A DNA stretch of 64,000 nucleotides from Candidatus Methanoperedentaceae archaeon GB37 (GTDB lineage: Archaea > Halobacteriota > Methanosarcinia > Methanosarcinales > EX4572-44): assembly GCA_905171695.1 (NCBI GenBank), contig LR991653.1, positions 1,464,150 to 1,528,149 of the forward strand, written 5' to 3'. This document shows positions 43,342-52,759 of this stretch, piece by piece. Numbering within the stretch: the first letter of the stretch is position 1; each line of letters begins with the position of its first letter. A model generated the notes under the pieces. It saw nothing but the letters and a program-made list of their open reading frames with translations. It did not search any database and was not told the DNA's origin. Made by a program: the position numbers and the translations under genes.

Positions 43342-44278
43342 GTGATTCTTTCGTTCTGGGGAAAAGGCGGCGTTGGTAAGACGACGTGTTCTGCGTCTCT
43401 TGCCACGTATCTGGCGTCAAACGGAGACGAGACTCTCTTAATCTCGAGTGATCCTTCGCCTTCACTCTTTGATATCTTTGGCTTTCCACGGAGACCTGGT
43501 GGGATTTATAGAGTTTCTGGTCTTGAAAGACTTGATGTTATTGAGCTGGATGAGGCGGTTGTTCTTGAGATGTGGAAGGAACGGTTTGGGAGTGAGGTCT
43601 TTGAGGTCGTCTCCTCGTTCTTCCCTGTTGACTGAGTCCATCCTTGGATTACATTGCTGGAGCGCCTGGGATAAGTGAGGAGTTCGTACTTGCGTATCTC
43701 CTTGAAGAGTACCGCTTGGGTGGTTATGATTTTATTGTGTGGGACACGGCAGCCTGCTGGTGGTACTCTTCGTCTGTTGAGACTTGAAGAACAGTTCTAT
43801 GAACACCTCGGTGAGGCTGGAAGGCTTTACTTCTCGGTTAAGAGTGTGCTTGACAGGTTGAAGCGTAAGGGTGGCAGGAATCCGCTCAGTATAATTGAGG
43901 AGTGGCGGGCTTTGGCGAGGGACGTTCTCGATTTCATGTCTTCAGATGCTGTTAGAGCGTTTCATCGTCACGATCCCTGAGTGGCTTGGTTATGCTCAGA
44001 CAGTGCGGATCGTGGGGGAGCTTGGGGAGTTCGATGTGAGTATTGGAGGGATTCTTGTTAATCAGGTGGCTGAGACTGGTATCTGTCAGGGCGAGGTATG
44101 GGATAAGAGGTCTGAGGTTCATGCTCATTACATGGAGATGATAAGAGAAGAGTTCGGAGGTAGATATAAGGTGAAGAGTGTTCCAGTGCTTCCGTATGAG
44201 GTTAAGGGAGTTGATCGATTGCTCCGTTTCTCAGAGAATGTGCTCGATCTGGTTGATATTGAGTCGGTGAAACCTTGA
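43342..44278 (+). pseudogene. ArsA/Get3-type ATPase, frameshifted
   Basis: Three frames join into one ArsA-like anion-transporting ATPase. Frame 1 (43342-43635): [20 protein letters not shown] (P-loop) and [15 protein letters not shown]. Frame 2/3 pieces: DYIAGAPGISEEFVLAYLLE and then GGYDFIVWDTA, which after a one-base slip at ~43753 continues PAGGTLRLLRLEEQFYEHLG. A last change at ~43950 leads to FIVTIPEWLGYAQTVRIVGE and GILVNQVAE, ending at 44278. Breaks lie at ~43640, ~43753 and ~43950. All main motifs survive. It overlaps the start of the radical SAM gene by four bases, so it was the first gene of that operon. Confidence 0.8.
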
Positions 44279-45945
44279 AGGCTGATCTTCTACTGGTTCA
44301 CGCACCAAGCCTCTACGACTTCAGGAAGAGGGGAGTGCATCATGGTCCGATCAGTGATCTGATCCCTTCAACACCGGTCTTTGAACTCTACCCGGCAGGT
44401 TTTCTCAGCCTCCTCACCTACCTTGGAAAACGGGGATACAGGGTGCGGATATTGAATCTTGCAACGAGGATGCTTCTTGATCCTTCGTTTGATATAGTGC
44501 GGGAGATCAGGAAGATTGATGCCCTTGTCTTCGGGTTTGATCTGCACTGGATGGTTCACGTGCAGGGCGCTCTCGAGGTTGCGCGGATCGTTAAGGAGAT
44601 ATGGGAGAGGCCCATCGTCTTTGGGGGCTTCACCTCAACCATCTTCTCCCAAGATATCCTGAAAAACTATGAACAGGTTGATTATGTGCTCCTTGGCGAT
44701 ACGACTGAAGAGCCTTTCAAGGAGCTCCTCGATTACCTGATCGAAGGAAGGGGAAGTCTTGAAGAGATTCCCAATCTATCGTGGCGGGACGATGATGGTA
44801 CTGTCAGGACGAATGGTATCACCTTTGTTCCAGAGGAGATCGGGGATTACGCTATCGATTACGGTTTTGTTGCAAGGGAGGTGATCAGGTCCATGCGACC
44901 ACGGGGTTTTCTCCCATTCGCCAAGTTTCTTGGAGACCCGATCGGGATGGCGCTCGCATACAAAGGGTGCATCTTCAACTGTGTCACCTGCGGTGGCTCA
45001 TGCCACGCATTCAAGAATTCGTTCAGGAGATCTGGTCTCGGGTACAAACCGCCAGAGAGACTCGCTGAGGAGATACTCTCACTCAACCAGTGCATGAAGA
45101 TCCCGATCTTCCTCGTGGGAGACCTGCAGCTCGACCTGAATCATGCAAGAGCGATGGTAAGAGAGCTCAGAGAGAACAGGTTTGACGCACCGATCTTCTT
45201 CGAGTTCTTCACACCACCCACGAGGGAGACGCTTGAGGTGCTGCGCAAGGCATCGGACGACGTCCTGCTTCACATCTCTCCTGAGTCACACGACGAACGG
45301 GTACGCACCGCCTTTGGCCGACCCTACCAGAATAGCGAGCTTGAACGGTTCATCAGAAACGCGGCAGAACTCGACTTCACGCGCATCGACCTCTACTTCA
45401 TGGTGGGACTGCCATACCAGACCTACGAGGGTACTCTTGAGACTTATAAATACCTGAGATCGATAGCAAATAAGATACCAAGCTCAAAGAAGATCCTTGA
45501 CTACTTCATCTCACCACTTGCACCATTCATAGACCCAGGGAGCCTTGCATTCAAAGACCCTGAAAAGTTCGGGTACAGACTCCGTTTCACCGATCTGGAG
45601 AGCCACAGACTCATAATTGAGCGTGCATCAAACTGGAAAGAGACCCTGAACTACGAGACAGAATGGATGACCAGGGATGAGATAGCAAGGGCATCCTACG
45701 TTGCAGCAGAAAAACTGGTCGAACTGAAGATCGAAAACGGAATCGTGGAAGAAGATAGCGGATCACAGACGATCCAGCTGATAAGAGAGGCACGACGAAT
45801 GGTTACGAGTGGCAAAGGGAGTACAGAATCGATAACGATGCGGGAAACAGTCCCTGAGGGAGACCTCTACCCATCAAAGAACCTGCTCTTAACACTCAAG
45901 CCAAAGTTCTTCACAACACTGCTAAAGGCAATCCTCAAGCCATAA
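44275..45945 (+). CDS. B12-binding domain radical SAM protein
   Basis: A 556-residue protein. N-terminal half is a cobalamin-binding Rossmann domain (ADLLLVHAPSLYDFRKRG, PAGFLSLLTYLGKRGY, VFGGFTSTIFS, YVLLGDTTEEP). The radical SAM barrel has the cluster motif GCIFNCVTCGGSC (CxxxCxxC) near residue 230. VGLPYQTYEGTLETYKYLR is a typical late strand. It resembles the Ta0216-type archaeal family of B12/SAM proteins of unknown reaction. The start is TTG 44275, coupled to the end of the broken ArsA-like gene. The neighbouring cobalamin cluster (49-59 kb) would supply its cofactor. Confidence 0.85.
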   Translation: MKADLLLVHAPSLYDFRKRGVHHGPISDLIPSTPVFELYPAGFLSLLTYLGKRGYRVRILNLATRMLLDPSFDIVREIRKIDALVFGFDLHWMVHVQGALEVARIVKEIWERPIVFGGFTSTIFSQDILKNYEQVDYVLLGDTTEEPFKELLDYLIEGRGSLEEIPNLSWRDDDGTVRTNGITFVPEEIGDYAIDYGFVAREVIRSMRPRGFLPFAKFLGDPIGMALAYKGCIFNCVTCGGSCHAFKNSFRRSGLGYKPPERLAEEILSLNQCMKIPIFLVGDLQLDLNHARAMVRELRENRFDAPIFFEFFTPPTRETLEVLRKASDDVLLHISPESHDERVRTAFGRPYQNSELERFIRNAAELDFTRIDLYFMVGLPYQTYEGTLETYKYLRSIANKIPSSKKILDYFISPLAPFIDPGSLAFKDPEKFGYRLRFTDLESHRLIIERASNWKETLNYETEWMTRDEIARASYVAAEKLVELKIENGIVEEDSGSQTIQLIREARRMVTSGKGSTESITMRETVPEGDLYPSKNLLLTLKPKFFTTLLKAILKP

Positions 45946-45964
45946 CTTGGGAGATAAGCTGGAG

Positions 45965-47305
45965 ATGAAGGAGAGAAGACGATGCCTGATAATCCTCTGC
46001 CTCCTTCTGGGGAGTATCTCTCCATCGGCTGGAGAGACACCGGGGAGCCTCGTACTTCTCATAGTCGATGGGCTCGGCTCATACTATATCTACCCGGAGT
46101 TCACACCCCACACCCAGAGTGGCAAGCCGCTTGAAAAGATAGCCGCTCCCAACTTGACAGAGGGCGATGCAAGGGTGATAAATCTCAGAGTGCCAGTTCC
46201 AAGAACAGGACCCGCGCACTCGGTGATCGTCACAGGAGACCCGGAGGCAGAACCAGAGATGCTTTCCAGCACGACCACGATCTATGACATCCTGCACGAC
46301 GAGGGATTCATCGCGCTCGCCGTGATGGAGAAGGGCGACTTCTCGAGCATGCGAAGAGAACAGGACGCCATACTCTACGCCGAGTCAAACTCGATACACG
46401 AACCACTCTTCAAGATAGAGCAGCACCAGTACCAGTCCGTACCAAGAGAGATAATCGAGACGATGGAAGAACGGTCTTCTCTCATGCCAGGGTACATGGA
46501 AGATGCAAGAGGTGCCGAAGCATACAGGAGATACAATCGATTCGCAATCGAGACCGCTGAAGAACTGGTCAGAGTAATGAGAGAGAACCACCCGGACGAG
46601 CGCTTCATTCTGACGATCAACGTTGGAGGTGTTGACAGCGTCGGACACCACACGAACCATACAACATACCTGAAGGTAATAGAAGGGATCGACTCTGATA
46701 TAAAACAATTGAAAGATCTCTGCAGAGAGGAGAAGATTGCGTTCATCCTGACAGCAGACCATGGCATGTCCTTTAAGAGAAGAGAGTCACACGGCGGACA
46801 CGCAGGGAATGACTATAAAGAGATGCCTGAGAGCCTCCACACACCCCTCATATTGAGCGCTCCAAACATCGAGCATGGACTCATAAGTGGGGAGTGGGAA
46901 CAGGAGAATATCGCACCAACCATACTATCCATCCTTGATCTGCCAAACCTCCTCAGCACAGACTCTAGACCGCTACCGATCAAGAGATATGCAAACCTCT
47001 ACGTTATAACAGACGCAGAGAACGTCAAATTATACCAGAACGAGAGGCTAATCTCTGAAGCGGAAGGTGAGAGAATCAGATTCAAGAACTTGAGCGGAAG
47101 ATACACGATACTCGCAACCAGTGAAAAGACAAGAATTGAAGAGAGCGTAACAGTGAGAGAGGACACGACACTCACACTCAAAATGCCAGAGGAAGCCACT
47201 GGAGAACGGTTAGAACGGTTAGAGAGACGCCACGTCGTAGGCATACTGTTAATACTCCTCATAAACATCTCAGGAATCATACTGATCAGACGAGTAACAC
47301 GATAA
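45965..47305 (+). CDS. membrane-anchored alkaline phosphatase-superfamily protein
   Basis: A ~446-residue exported protein: signal or anchor segment (CLIILCLLLGSISPSAG), then a metal-dependent phosphatase/sulfatase-type fold with LVLLIVDGLGSYYIYPEF (first metal site), TGPAHSVIVTGDPEAEP (nucleophile region), NVGGVDSVGHHTNH (metal site) and LTADHGMSFKRRESHGGHAG. The end carries a membrane helix (VVGILLILLINISGIILIRR). The active site would face outside. ATG 45965 has a GGAG almost touching it; TTG 45947, two bases after the previous stop, is an alternative. The substrate is unknown. Confidence 0.8.
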   Translation: MKERRRCLIILCLLLGSISPSAGETPGSLVLLIVDGLGSYYIYPEFTPHTQSGKPLEKIAAPNLTEGDARVINLRVPVPRTGPAHSVIVTGDPEAEPEMLSSTTTIYDILHDEGFIALAVMEKGDFSSMRREQDAILYAESNSIHEPLFKIEQHQYQSVPREIIETMEERSSLMPGYMEDARGAEAYRRYNRFAIETAEELVRVMRENHPDERFILTINVGGVDSVGHHTNHTTYLKVIEGIDSDIKQLKDLCREEKIAFILTADHGMSFKRRESHGGHAGNDYKEMPESLHTPLILSAPNIEHGLISGEWEQENIAPTILSILDLPNLLSTDSRPLPIKRYANLYVITDAENVKLYQNERLISEAEGERIRFKNLSGRYTILATSEKTRIEESVTVREDTTLTLKMPEEATGERLERLERRHVVGILLILLINISGIILIRRVTR

Positions 47306-47336
47306 AAAGAGAGAGACCACCGCCAACAAATCAAAT

Positions 47337-47738
47337 CTATACCTCTATCAGATCATCACTCCCACCAGACTTCACGAAATCATCCTCCCTACGCAGAGAA
47401 TAGAAGAAGATCACGTCACCAGCAGGCACATCCTTCCACAACCGTTTATCCACACAATCCTCTCCAAGTTCAGAGACAAGCCCTTCATAAGTCGCAGCAC
47501 CAACTTTCTCGATAAAGACCGCAAGATCCGTAAGGATAAGACCACTCCCCTTGCTTCGCACCCTATACAGCCCTTTATTATAAAATATATGCGAGATAAA
47601 ACTGCTGGCGCCTTTCTCACGGATCTCAGCAATCTTATACTGATCAAGATCCAATACATGCCCAATTCGTGAAAGATCGATCCCGCTAAGAAGAGACCGA
47701 TCAGCTCTATCAAACCAATCACTACTCACATCATCCAA
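47337..47738 (-). CDS. conserved-looking hypothetical protein
   Basis: A 133-residue, soluble, acidic protein without signal peptide or motif that I recognise. Segments such as IGHVLDLDQYKIAEIREKGA and LTDLAVFIEKVGAATYEGLV suggest an alpha/beta fold. It ends 31 bases from the convergent phosphatase gene. Codon use is like that of its neighbours, so it is probably a real gene. Confidence 0.55.
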   Translation of the reverse strand: MDDVSSDWFDRADRSLLSGIDLSRIGHVLDLDQYKIAEIREKGASSFISHIFYNKGLYRVRSKGSGLILTDLAVFIEKVGAATYEGLVSELGEDCVDKRLWKDVPAGDVIFFYSLRREDDFVKSGGSDDLIEV

Positions 47739-47891
47739 AAGAGATCACCCCAAAAAAACATAGAATACAATGGAGACGAAGACTATTTAACACTTTTGAA
47801 AAGCCAAATTTATAAAATCCAAGCCTCCATAGAGAATAAGCATAATGAGAACATTTACAAGGGCAAGCACCGGTTTAGGGCTGTCAAGATT

Positions 47892-48947
47892 TCATCTTCT
47901 CCCGTACTCTATTTCCGTAATTTCCAGTTTATACCATGTAAAATCTCCTGTTTCAAACTTCCATGTTACACTGAGAGTTGTTGGCACTCTGATACCTTCG
48001 AATTCCTTGTAATTCTTCTCGGCTATAATGACCCATCTCTCCAGAGTTGAGCCTTCTTTACGATAGTAATAGCGGTCAGCCTCAAAGCTTACAAAGTCTC
48101 CATTCTCGTCAAACTTGAATATGCCTGAAGCTCTTATCCCTTCATAGCTCATGGTTGCCTTTGCGGTTGTAGAATCTATCTCTTCCCATTTGATGTAATC
48201 ACTCAACGCTGCTGAGGGAACCCAGACCATCTCACCCAGATACCTCAGCAAAGCCCCCTGATCAATCTCTCTTCCTCTGGCATCGACAACAGGGATAAGA
48301 GAAAAGAGTTTGATGAGCATCTGTCCTTTTCCGCCCATATACTTGTCTCTTCCAGAAAAATACATCAGGGAGGATTTTACGTCTGCTTTCCAGATAAAAC
48401 CGGGAGGATCCGTAGAGATATATTGTACGGCATCAACAGACATCCAGCTTCTCTTAGGTTTGATTCTCATCTCACCTCTTTGTTTCAGATGCGCGATCTG
48501 GATGATCTCTTTTCCAAGAATATTCGAACGCTTAAGCCACCTCTGCACCACAGGTGGAAGCTCGTCAATCATTTCAGCGGTTACTACTCTTTTCTCTATC
48601 TTTTCTGGAAAGAATGATTCGAGTTCATCGTTTACCATTCTGTCAAAGCTCCAGCTTCCATATGAAAGGATACAGGCGATGAGTATGATGGTGTTGGCAA
48701 TAGTTCCAGGTCTTGCATCCTTCCAGTAAACGATGATCAGGATTTGAGAGAGAAGAGTTGCAATGGCTGCAACCATCCACCACCACTCTCTTCTCGACAA
48801 GTATGTTACCGCAGAAAGAATGAAAAGTAAGCAAGCAATCAACCAGAGTATTCCCACTGCTTTAGATAACCTCCATTCCTCCACGAACCCAAGCAGATGA
48901 ATTAATCCATGAAGGAAAATGACAAACGAAAATACTATTCTAATCAT
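47892..48947 (-). CDS. DUF6544/DUF6920-like membrane protein
   Basis: A 351-residue protein. The first ~105 residues hold four membrane helices (VFSFVIFLHGLIHLLGFVEE, VGILWLIACLLFILSAVTYL, WWMVAAIATLLSQILIIVYW, IILIACILSYGSW). The rest is a beta-rich domain starting LPPVVQRWLKRSNILG, with MRIKPKRSWMSVDAVQYIS, FIWKADVK and a terminal VTWKFETGDFTWYKLEITE. This matches a bacterial/archaeal family of unknown function that I know as DUF6544 (or similar). About 240 bases without a recognised feature separate it from cbiC. Confidence 0.65.
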   Translation of the reverse strand: MIRIVFSFVIFLHGLIHLLGFVEEWRLSKAVGILWLIACLLFILSAVTYLSRREWWWMVAAIATLLSQILIIVYWKDARPGTIANTIILIACILSYGSWSFDRMVNDELESFFPEKIEKRVVTAEMIDELPPVVQRWLKRSNILGKEIIQIAHLKQRGEMRIKPKRSWMSVDAVQYISTDPPGFIWKADVKSSLMYFSGRDKYMGGKGQMLIKLFSLIPVVDARGREIDQGALLRYLGEMVWVPSAALSDYIKWEEIDSTTAKATMSYEGIRASGIFKFDENGDFVSFEADRYYYRKEGSTLERWVIIAEKNYKEFEGIRVPTTLSVTWKFETGDFTWYKLEITEIEYGRR

Positions 48948-49188
48948 GATTTATCTCATCCTTGTCTCGTCCTTTTCATTATTTTCAGACATGGCATTTC
49001 CAAGTAACGTTCCGCAGCTATGTGAAGCTTACCTGTTATGGTAGATCTTGGGCGTAGCCAAAGGATGAGTGATGATAGGAGACCCACCAACCCACCACCC
49101 CAGCATATTTAATTATTTTATACAGTGATTATGTTTTATGATGTTATCACACAGGGCTTATCGGGGTGTGCTCACAGGTGTTTAACTC

Positions 49189-49830
49189 TCATCTTGGCAG
49201 TCTTTCGTTCGTGATCTTTATGAGTTCATTCGTCACTGCAACAGCAACTGGCGTCCCGCCTCTTGTTCCGATTGAAGTGATTGAGGGAATATCAAACTGT
49301 CTCAATAGTTCCTTCGATTCTGCAGCGTTCACGAACCCGACTGGTGTTGCGATGACGAGTGCTGGTGTTATGCCACTTTTGATGAGTTTGCATAGGGCGA
49401 TTGTGGCTGATGGGGCGTTTCCGATCACCACGATGGAATCATTAAGCGCTTCTCCAAGTGTGAATGCGCCAGATGCGGTTCTTGTGAGACCTTGATCTTC
49501 TTCTGGTTCAAATTCTATGAATGATCTTATGGTGCAATCATGCCCCTTGTCTGTGATTCCTACCTGTACCATTCGTATATCTGTGTAGATGTCACATCCT
49601 CTCTCGATAGCGTCGATTCCATGTGTTATGGGATCGTTCTTGAACGCGAGAAGATCTTTAAATGCTGGGTCTCCTGTCGCGATCACAACTCTCTGCCGTA
49701 TTTTATCTTCGAGTGTTTCATTGCCGACGATATCTTCTGCAATCGATCTGCTCTTTGCTGAGATATCTCTGGCATCCCTCGTGTAGGCACCAAGATCTGC
49801 AACATCTTTAACATCTTTATTATGTATCAT
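49189..49830 (-). CDS. cbiC: cobalt-precorrin-8 methylmutase
   Basis: A 213-residue CbiC/CobH enzyme that moves the C11 methyl to C12, forming cobyrinate. Hallmarks: RQRVVIATGDPAF near residue 45, IYTDIRMVQVGI, VVIGNAPSATIALCKLI and ALVIATPVGFVNAAESKELL, then SIGTRGGTPVAVAVTNEL. The catalytic histidine region is unclear from position alone. ATG 49830 overlaps the cbiA stop by 11 bases. Last gene of the long cbi operon. Confidence 0.92.
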   Translation of the reverse strand: MIHNKDVKDVADLGAYTRDARDISAKSRSIAEDIVGNETLEDKIRQRVVIATGDPAFKDLLAFKNDPITHGIDAIERGCDIYTDIRMVQVGITDKGHDCTIRSFIEFEPEEDQGLTRTASGAFTLGEALNDSIVVIGNAPSATIALCKLIKSGITPALVIATPVGFVNAAESKELLRQFDIPSITSIGTRGGTPVAVAVTNELIKITNERLPR

Positions 49831-51148
49831 GACACAGCCTCAAAAACCTGGCAAATGCCTCTGGGTGGCTGATGGCATGGATGTGGGTGTATGATGCAAG
49901 CACGTTCTTGTAGATCATTCCGTCCCTGCCATCTGCAATCCCTTTTCCTCTTATCATTCTGTATCCAAATTTGACGTTCCTGGCGGCAACCTCGGTATAA
50001 TGGAACTCGTGCCCTCTGATGGTCTTTCCTGCTTCTGCAAGAATGGTGTCAGAGCGAGTCTCTGCAAGCACATAACCTATTGCCTGGAGCTTCTCCCTCA
50101 TTTTTGCCTTTGCGTCGAATATACCAAGCATTTTATATCCATCGACCTCTTTCAGTGTGTACATCATGCCTCCGCACTCGGCATAGAGCGGCATGCCTTC
50201 TTCAACCCTTTTTTTGATTGCTTCTATTGTTGTCTCATTTTCGCTGAGTGCCTTTGCAAATAGCTCAGGGTATCCACCACCTATATAAAGTCCGTCTGCG
50301 TCCGGAAAGGGATCCCGAATCGGGCTGAACTCAAGAACCTCTGCTCCAAGTTCTCTTAGAATATCTATGTTCTCAGGGTAGTAGAAGCAGAATGCTTCAT
50401 CGTTTGCGAGAGCTATCCTGCACCCCTTGTAGATCGGCTCGGTCTCAACGTTCTCTTCTTCTATCTCTCCAGGCTCATTCTTTGCAATCTCAACGAGCCT
50501 TTCAAGGTCGATATTCTCAAGCGTGACCTCTGCAAGCCTTTCAAGGTCATATTTAATCTCGTGTGCCATCTTGAGCCCGAGATGTCGCTCTCCGATGGCA
50601 AGCCGTTCATCCTTGGGAAAATGCCCTAAAGATGGAAGAATACCGTCAATACTATCTTCAAGGATCTTTTTATACTTCTCGCTTCCAACTGGGTTGAATA
50701 TGACACCTTGCAGGTTCACATCAGGATCAAAATCCCTATATCCAAGTGCGACAGCGCCAATGCTCCGTGCAATTGGACCAACTCCCGCTACAAGGATCGC
50801 AGGAGCTTTCAATATCTTTGAAACATGCGATGTGCTGCCCCGTTCTTCATTTTTTCCACTCATGCCATCGAAAAACCCCATAACGCCCTCTATCACAGCG
50901 ATAGATTCATCTGAAGTATTTTTAAGGAAGGAGGCTCGTATCTGTTCAGGGGCCATCATGAAGGAATCGAGGTTATGGGATGGGTTTCCAGCGACAACTC
51001 TCTGATGGGATGGGTCGATGAAATCTGGCCCCACCTTGAATGGTCTGACATCATAGCCCATCTTCCTCAATGCCGCGATTATCCCAAGTGTTATCGTGGT
51101 CTTTCCAACTCCACTCTGCACACCCCCGATGACGATCCTTGCTCTCAT
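49820..51148 (-). CDS. cbiA: cobyrinate a,c-diamide synthase
   Basis: A 442-residue glutamine-dependent amidotransferase that amidates the a and c side chains of cobyrinate. IVIGGVQSGVGKTTITLG and PFKVGPDFIDPSHQ form the ATP-binding part; AVIEGVMGFFDGMSG is of the CbiA type. The glutaminase domain has YIGGGYPELFA, YAECGGMMYTL (Cys) and HIHAISHPEAF. It differs from the CfbB-like copy at 21.9 kb and lies inside the cobalamin operon, which supports the CbiA role. It overlaps cbiH by four bases. Confidence 0.92.
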   Translation of the reverse strand: MRARIVIGGVQSGVGKTTITLGIIAALRKMGYDVRPFKVGPDFIDPSHQRVVAGNPSHNLDSFMMAPEQIRASFLKNTSDESIAVIEGVMGFFDGMSGKNEERGSTSHVSKILKAPAILVAGVGPIARSIGAVALGYRDFDPDVNLQGVIFNPVGSEKYKKILEDSIDGILPSLGHFPKDERLAIGERHLGLKMAHEIKYDLERLAEVTLENIDLERLVEIAKNEPGEIEEENVETEPIYKGCRIALANDEAFCFYYPENIDILRELGAEVLEFSPIRDPFPDADGLYIGGGYPELFAKALSENETTIEAIKKRVEEGMPLYAECGGMMYTLKEVDGYKMLGIFDAKAKMREKLQAIGYVLAETRSDTILAEAGKTIRGHEFHYTEVAARNVKFGYRMIRGKGIADGRDGMIYKNVLASYTHIHAISHPEAFARFLRLCHDT

Positions 51149-51915
51149 ATTCTGTACTTCCTGTGGTATCCACGTGGTGTTATGATCCGGTTCTTCCAGA
51201 TCCTTGATTCACGGTTTCCGATGAGGACTGTTGTGTGCATATCAACACAGTCATCAAATTTCAGGACTTCTTTTAGTGTTGTGACAACGAAGGCTTCGCC
51301 CTCTCTGCTGCAGTTTCTGATGATTCCAACGGGCGTGTCAGCATCTCTGTACCTCTTGATGATCTCAATCGACTTTTTGAAGTTCTCATTTCGCCTTTGG
51401 CTCTTCGGGTTGTAGAGTGCTATGCAGAAGTTTGATGAAGCAACCGCAGATAAATTCTCTTCGATCATCTCCCAGGGAGTGAGAAGGTCGCTTAAAGATA
51501 CAACGGCAAAGTCGTTGTTAAGCGGTGCTCCAATACGTGAAGAAGAAGCGCTCACAGAACTCACCCCTGATATGACTTCGATCTCAAAATGATCATCCAT
51601 ACTTTCGGCAATCTCAAACACAATCCCTGCCATGCCATAAACGTGGGCATCTCCGCCACTTATAATTGATACGATATTATCTTTTGAAAGCAGAAGTGCC
51701 TTCCGTGCACGCTCGACCTCTTTTCCCATCGAACTTTCGATAATTTCCTTTCCATCAAGAAGCTTTCTCACAAGATTGATGTAACTTTTGTTTCCGATTA
51801 TAATATCAGACGTTAATAACGCGTCTCTTGCTTTTATTGTCATCTCTTCGATTGCTCCAGGTCCTATTCCGACGATGTAAAGCTTACCTTGCGATCGCAA
51901 CTGTAACCCTCCCAT
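51145..51915 (-). CDS. cbiH: cobalt-precorrin-3 C17-methyltransferase
   Basis: A 256-residue SAM-dependent tetrapyrrole methylase; it catalyses C17 methylation with ring contraction. Hallmarks: LYIVGIGPGAIEEMTIKARD, VSIISGGDAHVYGMAG (the GxGD-type SAM loop), VISGVSSVSASSSRIGAPLN and CIALYNPKSQRR. ATG 51915 gives a start a few residues before the first strand; the gene overlaps the end of cbiG by 32 bases. It is followed directly by cbiA. Confidence 0.92.
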   Translation of the reverse strand: MGGLQLRSQGKLYIVGIGPGAIEEMTIKARDALLTSDIIIGNKSYINLVRKLLDGKEIIESSMGKEVERARKALLLSKDNIVSIISGGDAHVYGMAGIVFEIAESMDDHFEIEVISGVSSVSASSSRIGAPLNNDFAVVSLSDLLTPWEMIEENLSAVASSNFCIALYNPKSQRRNENFKKSIEIIKRYRDADTPVGIIRNCSREGEAFVVTTLKEVLKFDDCVDMHTTVLIGNRESRIWKNRIITPRGYHRKYRI

Positions 51916-52759
51916 AAACAGTCTTTGGAAGAATAAGTTCACGGTTCTTTGAGACGAAGAGTGCAGATGGTTCACATACCCCTTTCAATCCGATTCTTGA
52001 AGCGGCAGAATCTGATCGTGCATTCATCGAATTTATCTCACTATCCTCTACAAATATGATGTGCTTGGAAAGTTCTCTTGCAGCCTGGATCAAACCGTCT
52101 TCAGTCTCTTTGAGCTTAGCCGATGATAGAAGAGCGATATCAGAAAGCTTCAGCCCGGCCATGGCAACTGCTTCTTCAATTGCGTCTATGATCTCTTGTT
52201 TCTCAACACCTTTTCTGCAGCCAATGCCAAGAACAAACCCCTTCGTTCGAATTGATAAGACGGAGACGTCCTCGTTGACAAGGACGATTTTTGGTCCATC
52301 TATTCTTAAGACAGGAACATCTTTCTTGAGTATCTCCAGGTTGACCGATTTTGTGCTATCTTTTGTTTCAATATCGGCACCAAAGATCTCTGCAATCTCT
52401 TCAACCGAGTCCTTTCCACGGACTTCTGTTGCTGTTGTGATGACAGCCTGCATGCCAATCTCTGAGAGCTTCTTTGCAAGTGTATTTGCACCATGATGCC
52501 CGCCGAGAATTGGGATGGCAAACTTTCCTCCCTCATCAACAACCACAACTCCAGGGTCGCTCCATTTATCTCCCAAGAGAGGTGCGATCTTTCTAACGGC
52601 AATTCCTGCTGCCATTATGGCTATTATCGCATCGTGGGTCTTAAAAGTCTTCTCGAATACGTCATCACCATAGAGAAGGATCTCTCCTCCGATATGCTCT
52701 CTTATTCGCTCTGCAAGATCAAAATTTCTCTTGAATGTTATTATAGCAGGCTTATCCAT
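51884..52759 (-). CDS. cbiG: cobalt-precorrin-5A hydrolase
   Basis: A 291-residue protein that opens the delta-lactone of cobalt-precorrin-5A with loss of acetaldehyde. The N-terminal part has IIAIMAAGIAVRKIAPLLGD and VVVDEGGKFAIPILGGHHGA, both conserved in CbiG. The C-terminal CbiG domain has FVLGIGCRKGVEKQEIIDAI and ALFVSKN. ATG 52759 (MDKPAIITFK) is chosen over 52792; it overlaps the cbiF stop by eight bases. Confidence 0.93.
   Translation of the reverse strand: MDKPAIITFKRNFDLAERIREHIGGEILLYGDDVFEKTFKTHDAIIAIMAAGIAVRKIAPLLGDKWSDPGVVVVDEGGKFAIPILGGHHGANTLAKKLSEIGMQAVITTATEVRGKDSVEEIAEIFGADIETKDSTKSVNLEILKKDVPVLRIDGPKIVLVNEDVSVLSIRTKGFVLGIGCRKGVEKQEIIDAIEEAVAMAGLKLSDIALLSSAKLKETEDGLIQAARELSKHIIFVEDSEINSMNARSDSAASRIGLKGVCEPSALFVSKNRELILPKTVYGRVTVAIAR

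Noticed and set aside
48948..49188. Possible RNA gene between the DUF6544-like gene and cbiC
   Set aside because: No conserved RNA motif, no stable long helix and only AT-rich sequence with scattered promoter-like elements.
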